Below, piece by piece: positions 57,360 to 64,000 of a stretch of DNA of 64,000 nucleotides. This stretch comes from Limnephilus marmoratus. Its lineage: Eukaryota; Arthropoda; Insecta; Trichoptera; Limnephilidae. The stretch spans positions 23,720,770-23,784,769 of the forward strand of contig OU862923.1 of the NCBI GenBank assembly GCA_917880885.1. Reading direction: 5' to 3'. The position numbers and the translations under genes are program-made. Under the pieces are notes generated by a model. It made no database searches and was not told the origin of the DNA. It saw only the letters and a program-made list of their open reading frames with translations. Position 1 is the stretch's first letter. Each line of letters begins with the position of its first letter.

Positions 57360-58090
57360 AACGGTAGTATCCCACTGGAAGGAAGAAGACAGCTTAATTC
57401 CTACCCCCAAAAACAAAAACACAAAACATTTTTAAAGATGCCGATGTATATTATTTTTCTTATTTTAATTTTAAATTGGCTCTATTTACGTGTAGATGAT
57501 GTTATTGTGATCCATCACACAAGTCAAATAAAATACTGGAAAACTCAGTCAGCTACAATAACATTTCTTTCACTTTTATTCACTTAATCTAATCTTTCAC
57601 TTAATCTTTTAAACATTACTTTTGTTAGGAGACGGCTATTGTAGATTTTAAGAAAAATGGCAGAAAATAAATTTTGCCTAATATACCGTTTGACCAAGTG
57701 ATAAACTTCTGAAACCTATATATACCAGATTTTTAGATAATAAAATATTTTGTAGTCATGCAAAAAATCATTTTAGTTGATTTATCGAAGCTGTGGTCGA
57801 GCACAAAGGAGGTAATTGAATCAAAATATTCGAAAAGTATTTTTTGTGTCCCTTGCAGATATGCATGTTGTCATGCACGTCTAAAAAAGGTGTATGACTA
57901 CGGGTAATGACTATATATATTATATTCTATGTATCTGTATGGAGTTATTTATATGAATATATTATGAGTGTGCAGAGGATTCAAGAGATATAGTGATGAT
58001 GTAAAAAGTTGTAGGGAATTCTAATATTGAAAATCCTTACTGAATTACATCCCAAAACACGTGCATCAAATTATCAGAGAGTAGATTGTA
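57360..58090. other. No recognisable feature
   Basis: AT-rich. A chance frame extends the MITE sequence to 57587. Confidence 0.45.
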
Positions 58091-58094
58091 AATT

Positions 58095-58300
58095 GTGTCA
58101 TTTTTTATTAAAATTATTAAATCTTTAATTGAGAGCCCTGAATTGTTGAAACTAATTTGCATTAATGTACCTGCCCGGCAAACTTGTAGCAAAGATAGTT
58201 TAGCAAAGATTTTGATATTCTCGCTCAGCACCGAACGAGTACAGTCGCATTATTTTGTAAGAAGTAAAACAATAAATATAGTTACTCACATTAATAACTC
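58095..58300 (+). mobile_element. LINE C-terminal fragment
   Basis: Reads IESPELLKLICINVPARQT and STERVQSHYF, aligning with SPELVNMINYQVPNNYNTR and ASRINFMFNSCL of the LINE at 45005-46475. Short 5'-truncated copy. Confidence 0.5.
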
Positions 58301-58324
58301 GCCCACCTGGGCGATTCCATTAAT

Positions 58325-59398
58325 TAAATACGGAAACCGAAGAAATTTTTAAAAATATTAAAGACTTAGTTAATAAGATCACTTCAGTGAAAGACTCAAA
58401 AATAAAATTAACACTGGAACAAAATATTGTATCACTAGAAGAAAAAATTCAACACGAACTAATTAGTCTACAAAAGAAGATCATAGAATTACAAGAAATT
58501 AATATTAAAAATAATCATCACTACACACAGAAACTTGAAGAAATTCATCAAAATAACAAAAAATCATACGCAAGTGCGCTAAGTAACAATAAAAACTTCG
58601 TAGAAACTTCATATAATTCAGAACAGAAATACGCCATTTTAATGACCTCAAAAAACACCTTGAAGGCCGAGGACATAAAAATAAAAATTCAAAAAAATAT
58701 TAATTTAACAAAAATAAAAGTTGGAGTAAATGGAGTAAAAAAGATCGGAGAACAAAAATTAGCGATTTCTTGCCAAAAAAAAGAAGATGCAGAAAAATTT
58801 ACCGAAGAGATAAATAAAGTAATTGGAAAAGAAGTATCGGCCGAAGAAATAAAAAAAAGGAAACCGTGCTTAATGTTGAAAAGCCTGCAATGCCAATTGA
58901 CTGAAGAAGAAATTATTGACGGGATTGTACAACAAAATGAAGGATTAACCCTAGAAGACTAAAAAGACATTAAGCTTATCAAGGAATTAAAAAATAAGTA
59001 CAATGAAGGAAAAGAAAACGACACCACTAACTACATTATCGAAACAACGGGAAAATTAAGGAAAAAACTTATAGAAAAAAAAAAAAAAAACATCAAATTC
59101 CAAAGAGTGTACGTCAACGACTGCAGCCCGATCACACAATGTTACCATTGCCTCAAGTTCGGCCACACAGCTCAAAGATGTCATGCCAGGACACAGCCTC
59201 CCATTTACCCTCATTGCACTAAGGAACATATACTATCTAAATGTGAAAACAAAGAACAAACTCCAATCTGCAACAACTGCTGTGTCCAAAACAAAAGGTT
59301 TGATATGAACTATTCCACCGATCATAGAGTCGATAGCATAAAATGCCTTTACCGGCAAAAAATGATTCGAATTGCTAAAGAACGCATTGACTATGAAT
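58325..59398 (+). mobile_element. LINE ORF1 (coiled coil, CCHC knuckles), interrupted
   Basis: ORF1 of non-LTR retrotransposons binds the element RNA. The open frame from 58325 to 58962 has a Lys/Glu-rich coiled coil (about 58400-58560: SLEEKIQHELISLQKKIIEL) and an RRM-like part (KYAILMTSKN ... KRKPCLMLKSL). A TAG at 58960-58962 interrupts it. The same frame continues to 59398 with zinc knuckles CYHCLKFGHTAQRC and YPHCTKEHILSKC (first Cys replaced by Tyr), then CNNCC. About 360 codons in total. It leads directly into ORF2 pieces. Confidence 0.75.
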
Positions 59399-60190
59399 AA
59401 ATATTGTAAATTTTCATTTCCTCAAACTCTTATCTATAAATTAACAATGAATGATTTTTTATGTAACGCATTAGGTAAAAAAATATGTATTGAAGAAAAC
59501 TTACATCACTCTATAAGAGATTTCTATTTTATATGCACTGAAAAAGGATTTACTCAATTTCATAAAAATATTAAAAGCGTTAACAATTTTTTTGAAAAAT
59601 TAATAATATCTTTAAAAGAAATAATTTTTTTCCCGGGCTTGATTGGGTTTACAAAGACCTACTCTACTGGCGAAACTAATTACTCCATACCAGGGTACCA
59701 GGTAACAATAATAAGTATAAACAAAAACTCTGATATTGGAATATCTATTTCCAACCAGTATAATGTTCTCAATGTTAATGAAGTATTTAATGATTACGAT
59801 GTTAATATTTTAAATATAAAATTTAAAGACGTAAATAAATTATCGCATTATATTGCTATTTATTCTACACATAAGTCTACAGTACAACAATTTATAGTAG
59901 ACTCAAAAAACATTTTTTTGAATTTTAGAAATATAAATAATATTATTATACGAGATATGCATTTAAATATTGTAAATGACTATGCTAGTAATGATAAAGA
60001 TGTGATCAATCAATATATGATCAATAAAAACCGGAATATTCTTCAACAATCTACACATTATAAAATCCGTATTTGTATTACTAACTCTATGTCACACTCT
60101 ACTTTGAAAATACTCTATACAATATTTAAAAGAAATCAATATCACAATAATATTTTTACTAAATGGATGACTTCACAGCTAATGAATTAG
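59399..60190 (+). mobile_element. First endonuclease-like frame of the LINE (degenerate, open)
   Basis: An uninterrupted frame of about 265 codons. By eye it aligns with the EN frame that follows it: FHKNIKSVNNFFEKLI against FHINIRSMERNWDELI, TNYSIPGYQVTIISINKNS against PTYHLPEYNYVTTKININKNS, and HYIAIYSTHKSTVQQFI ... IFLNFRN against HIIAVYRTHGSNI-SFI ... ILLKFRN. This is the APE-type endonuclease domain of LINE ORF2. The catalytic Glu (ET block) is replaced by KT, and the GDFN block reads RDMHLNI. The C-terminal SDH motif is not evident. No RT follows. Confidence 0.6.
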
Positions 60191-61137
60191 AAAATAATTT
60201 TAAAATACAAGAATATGAGTGTGTATACACCGATTCATGTAATGACATAATCTCAAAGAATCTCAACAATATTTTCATTTTTCATATTAACATACGAAGT
60301 ATGGAACGAAATTGGGATGAATTAATTCTAAAATTAAACAATCTTAATAAAAAACCTGACATCCTAACATTATCAGAAACTTTTACTAATGACGAATCAC
60401 CCACCTATCATTTACCAGAATATAATTATGTTACAACCAAAATAAACATCAATAAAAATAGTGGTCTCGTCATATTCATTCACGATAAATTTAGTATTGT
60501 CAACTGAACATCCTATACATCTAGTAAACTGTATTGAAATACAATTAAAACTCGACAAAACAAACTACCACATAATAGCTGTTTACAGAACACACGGTTC
60601 GAATATCTAGTCATTTATAAATGAATTTAAACACATACTGTTAAAATTTAGAAATAAACTTTGCTTTGTTGCAGGACATTTTAATATAAACATTAATGAA
60701 AACGTAGAAAATAATTTCAAAAATGAATATATTAATTGTATGACTGAATTTAACTTCATATCGTGCATTAACAAAAATACGAGAGAGATGAAAAATCACA
60801 CTCCATCTTGTTTAGACCATATATGGACTAACATAAATATTAAAGATATCGACAAAATGAAATCAATTGTTTGGAAAACGAATATAACTGACCACCATGT
60901 ATGCATTCTTTTCTATGATAACAAAATTAAACATAAAAAATTTAATCTAACAAAGACAAAATCCTACACAAATATGACTATTTTATCCAAAAAACTAAGA
61001 AATGAACAATGGAACAACGTGTTAAATAGTTATGATACTGAGACTTGCTCAAAAAACTTTGAAAATATATTGTCTCAACACATAAAAAATTCAACTACTG
61101 AAACTACAGTCCGCATTAAATCTAAACTAAGAACTAA
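60163..61137 (+). mobile_element. Second endonuclease domain of the LINE, frameshifted
   Basis: Overlaps the end of the first EN frame by 28 bp. 60163-60507 has FIFHINIRSMERNWDELI and PDILTLSETF, the EN N-terminal blocks with Asn and Glu. A shift near 60505 and a TAG follow, then HIIAVYRTHGSNI, the GHFNIN block (usual GDFN, so the Asp is replaced), and in 60740-61130 LDHIWTNI and ITDHHVC, matching the SDH end. It breaks off at the MITE fragment at 61137. No RT domain, so only EN remains. Confidence 0.7.
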
Positions 61138-61187
61138 GGGGGGGTTAAAAATTGCAAAAAGTTGGTCACGTAGTATGGGTACGTTCC
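61137..61187 (+). mobile_element. 3' fragment of the poly-G MITE
   Basis: GGGGGGTTAAAAATTGCAAA and GGTCACGTAGTATGGGTACG, followed by TAA, as at 57305-57360. It truncates the LINE at its junction. Confidence 0.75.
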
Positions 61188-61189
61188 CT

Positions 61190-61720
61190 AAAAATGTACA
61201 CTACTCTTCCAGACACAAGCTAATGCTTCCATGGAAGAGTGGTATTAACGTATTTTAAAATGAACATGTACGCAAATTACTACATTATCTAAATGTATAT
61301 TATATTTTATATGCTAAAATAAATAAATAAAAAAAGAAAAAAAAAAATGTTTTAATTGTAACAATAACGCCAATACTATTACTTTAATTGTAACAATTAC
61401 GCCATTTATTCACAAATTCCTAGAATTCATCGCCTTACACATTGCGAACATATAGAGATATGTTTGGTGTTGACAATTTTGCATGTTTCAAAAGGCAACT
61501 AACGTCGTTTCTAACTTCTGACAATTAAGTTTTATTATTTTTCTTCTTTTTAAAAAATCTTCTTTTTTTTATTCGATACAATACGAATACATCATTTCTT
61601 TATTTTATTGCTTGTAACACACAAATAATTGCATCCATATATCTACATTATATTTCACATTTTGTTTTATGTCAAGTTCTATTATCTAAAATCTAAATTG
61701 TATTAGATTTTATATAAGTA
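61190..61720. other. No recognisable feature
   Basis: AT-rich with simple A/T runs. Confidence 0.45.
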
Positions 61721-61721
61721 G

Positions 61722-61980
61722 CTAGCTGGTTCCCGGCATGCGTTGCAATGCCATATTCAAAGAAATAAATTGTTTCTCCCTGCATTGCCTTTCCCGTGCA
61801 TCCCGTTCCCCTCCCGCGTCCCCTTCCCTTCCGCGTACCCCTGTCCCCTCCCCCGTCCCGCTAACCCTCCTCCAGCGTTCCATATATTCAGTTCCAGTAC
61901 ATTCAGTTTTCAAACAGCTCGCGTGCCACCTATTACAATTTTTTTAATTCAAATTTTCATTTTTCACGTATAACAAATAT
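61722..61980 (-). mobile_element. Helitron 3' end fragment
   Basis: On the - strand ends GGCATTGCAACGCATGCCGG, GAACCAG and CTAG (61722-61725); the base after is C rather than T. The pyrimidine-rich tract 61775-61870 is the reverse of the purine tracts at 5155 and 6500. The frames reported here are low-complexity. Confidence 0.65.
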
Positions 61981-61984
61981 TCTT

Positions 61985-62780
61985 TTTTGTATATTATGAG
62001 AACAATCAAATAAAGAAGAATCAATCAATTTTGGTACTTAACATAGGTACCTACTTTAAAATATCTATAATTCTTAATTCGATTCAAATTATTATGTAGG
62101 TAGGTACTTCCAATTAATTTAATAAAGAGTTGAGAAAATAGAATTTTGATTTAACAATCATTGTTTTGCAAAATGTTATTCTAAAATTTTTGACAGTTTG
62201 CAAGAATTTTTGTGATGATTAAAAAACTTTCCAGAAACTATAGCGGGGGCTTAAAGAAGGTATTATGAAAGTTTCAAACATTTCCTATGTTTAATATAGC
62301 AATAAATAATACACTTATCCCCAAACACATTTTGATTTTTATATGTATAGGTGTAGTTATATTATTTATAAGGTTATACTTAAAATGTACTATAATTTAA
62401 GCAATATTTTTATACAAAATCAATCAATTAAGGCGTCAATAAATAATGTGCGTATGTTTGAAAATGTATGTATCTGTAAACATGCGTTATGTATGTATGT
62501 AGGTATGCATGAATGTTTGTGTAGATGTAGAAGGATTCCAGGGACGGTGTTTACTGTGGCTAAATACCGAATTGGTCCTGCGGCATTGGAGGCATTAATT
62601 AGAACATCCCACCTGGTCCCGGCCCGGAGGCTGTGGTGTCACACGTCTATTTTAGGAATATGCGGATATTATATTAAATTATGATTTTGGGAGGAATTTA
62701 CCGTTACCGAAAATTTCCACTTTTATTAAAATGCGCCTCTCTCACGCAAACTAATCTGAAAATCGTTAAACTAATTAACA
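61985..62780. other. AT-rich; GC-richer island at 62525-62645
   Basis: The island includes CCACCTGGTCCCGGCCCGGA but has no domain or RNA signature that I recognise. Confidence 0.4.
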
Positions 62781-62784
62781 ATAT

Positions 62785-63830
62785 AGGACAGGCTCACGTT
62801 TGATATACAATATTACACTATTGAGCGCACTACACAGATGAAGTATCTCGGCCTCACAATTGATCCATATCTCAAATGGAATATTCACACTCAAATAATT
62901 GCAAACAAAATCAGAAAAACCATGCACTTTTTCAGAACGATACGAAACTTTCTCGACTTAAAACACATGAAAATGATTTATTTTGCAGTCTGTCAATCTA
63001 TTATTGAGTATGGTATCATAGCATGGGGAGGCGGTACTACATCAGCACTAGAACCAATCATAAAGGCACAGAAAACTATTATAAAATTAATTCTTAGACT
63101 ACCTCTAATTACAGACTCGAACTTAATCTTCAATATTATGAATGTGTTTGACGTTCGGCAGGTATATGCAAAAACAATCCTCACTCATCTGTACACAAAT
63201 ACTATGAAAAAAGATTAAATACTCGCTGTACTCGAAACAATAACAAAGATTTACTACAAATTCCCATAACTCATACTACTTTTGGTCAACGAAGGTTCAG
63301 ATACCTTGCAACAAGACTTTACAACATTCTTCCAATTAGTAAAAATAAATGTGATTCACAAAAAAATTTCAAAAAAACATAAAAATTTGGATAAAAAATA
63401 ATGATAGAGCATTTACCGGTGCACTCACCCAAATTCGAAATTAGTATTGAACCAATGCTGTTATTATTGCACCAATGTTATTGTTATTATTAATGCAACC
63501 ATTCTATTGTGTGATTTTATTCTAATATATGTAAGTGTAGGTATGTTCACAGTATAATAAATTGACATAAAATTACTGCCTCAACACAGGTTAGCCTATT
63601 GAGGCAGGTTACGAGAAACCTAAATTTATAATTATAAATCTCTATTCTTTAAGTACCTTACTGTATATATTATGTATTTTGTTTTCTGTTATTAACTTTT
63701 GTACTTATGCAACTTTTAATCTGTACTTTTACTGTACTTATGATGTACTTTTGGTTTTTGTAGTTATAAATCTTAAATTTTTTTTAGTTCAATAAAGATA
63801 TATTATTATTATTATTAATAATAATTCATT
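62785..63830 (+). mobile_element. LINE 3' end with RT C-terminus
   Basis: The frame from about 62785 to 63218 has MKYLGLTIDPYLKWNIHTQI, YFAVCQSIIEYGIIAWGG and IIKAQKTIIKLILRLP, the post-RT part of CR1-like/Jockey-like LINEs. After a shift near 63210 it continues RLNTRCTRNNNKDLLQIPIT, RRFRYLATRLYNILPISK and NFKKT. The 3' UTR ends with TTAGTTCAATAAAGATATAT and an ATT repeat (63800-63830). It may be another piece of the same family as 58325-61137 but is separated from it. Confidence 0.7.
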
Positions 63831-64000
63831 TATTTATTTATTATGAATTAACGCCGATTAACATTACATAGGAATTACAATTATTTGAAATGGATAAAGA
63901 ATATACATAGTTAAGAAAAAAATATACACTTGACAAAAAATTAAAAAGCACGTGTTGAAGTGAAAGCATAAAGTAAAAATAGTAAGCTATTATAAATACA
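63831..64000. other. No recognisable feature
   Basis: AT-rich end of the window. Confidence 0.4.

Noticed and set aside
61722..61973. Pro/Ser-rich frames
   Set aside because: By-products of the pyrimidine-rich tract of a Helitron 3' end.

Overview
This is AT-rich eukaryotic (arthropod) nuclear DNA, not a bacterial or viral genome. The evidence is a spliced gene with consensus splice sites, together with BEL/Pao, piggyBac, mariner, pogo, hAT, Helitron, Penelope-like and several non-LTR retrotransposon remains, tRNA-derived SINEs and many short palindromes of the TAGGTACCTA type. An insect, perhaps a sap-feeding hemipteran or a moth, fits best; the order is an inference I cannot confirm without searches.

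The window is almost wholly a mosaic of mobile elements. Layout: 1-2560, 3'-truncated LINE pieces and a mariner relic; 2600-6650, Helitron relics with a solo LTR inserted 8 bp inside a Helitron 3' tail motif; 8700-15600, LINE and Penelope-tail pieces, a 250-bp MITE, copies of one dispersed repeat (called family A here) and a second mariner relic; 15750-17660, a tRNA-derived SINE family around a 685-bp terminal-inverted-repeat element; 18270-33381, several Helitron units on the + strand, two of them (28301-30872 and 30873-33381) near-identical and joined head to tail, others carrying 17-bp AT minisatellites next to a tRNA-like sequence; 22273-25600, pogo and hAT transposase relics and MITEs; 33590-37585, SINEs, a Penelope-like GIY-YIG fragment and a LINE 3' end; 37979-43784, a young-looking but defective BEL/Pao element with 482-bp LTRs and a 5-bp target duplication; 45005-46475, a Jockey-like LINE 3' end; 46445-49173, a piggyBac transposase gene with one in-frame stop and a tandemly duplicated 3' flank; 49560-50120, a Helitron 3' part; 58095-63830, LINE fragments including one with two consecutive endonuclease-like reading frames.

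The one convincing host-type gene is on the - strand at 51432-54283. Five exons can be joined with consensus splice sites and consistent phase into a protein of about 190 residues with an N-terminal THAP zinc finger. Its large first intron holds two foldback structures.

Most promising for follow-up: the spliced THAP gene, the LINE with two tandem endonuclease-like frames, the head-to-tail Helitron pair, the LINE/SINE-like shared 3' tail (family A), and the tRNA-like plus 17-bp satellite module shared by two Helitrons. I found no wholly new gene system that the sequence alone would prove.
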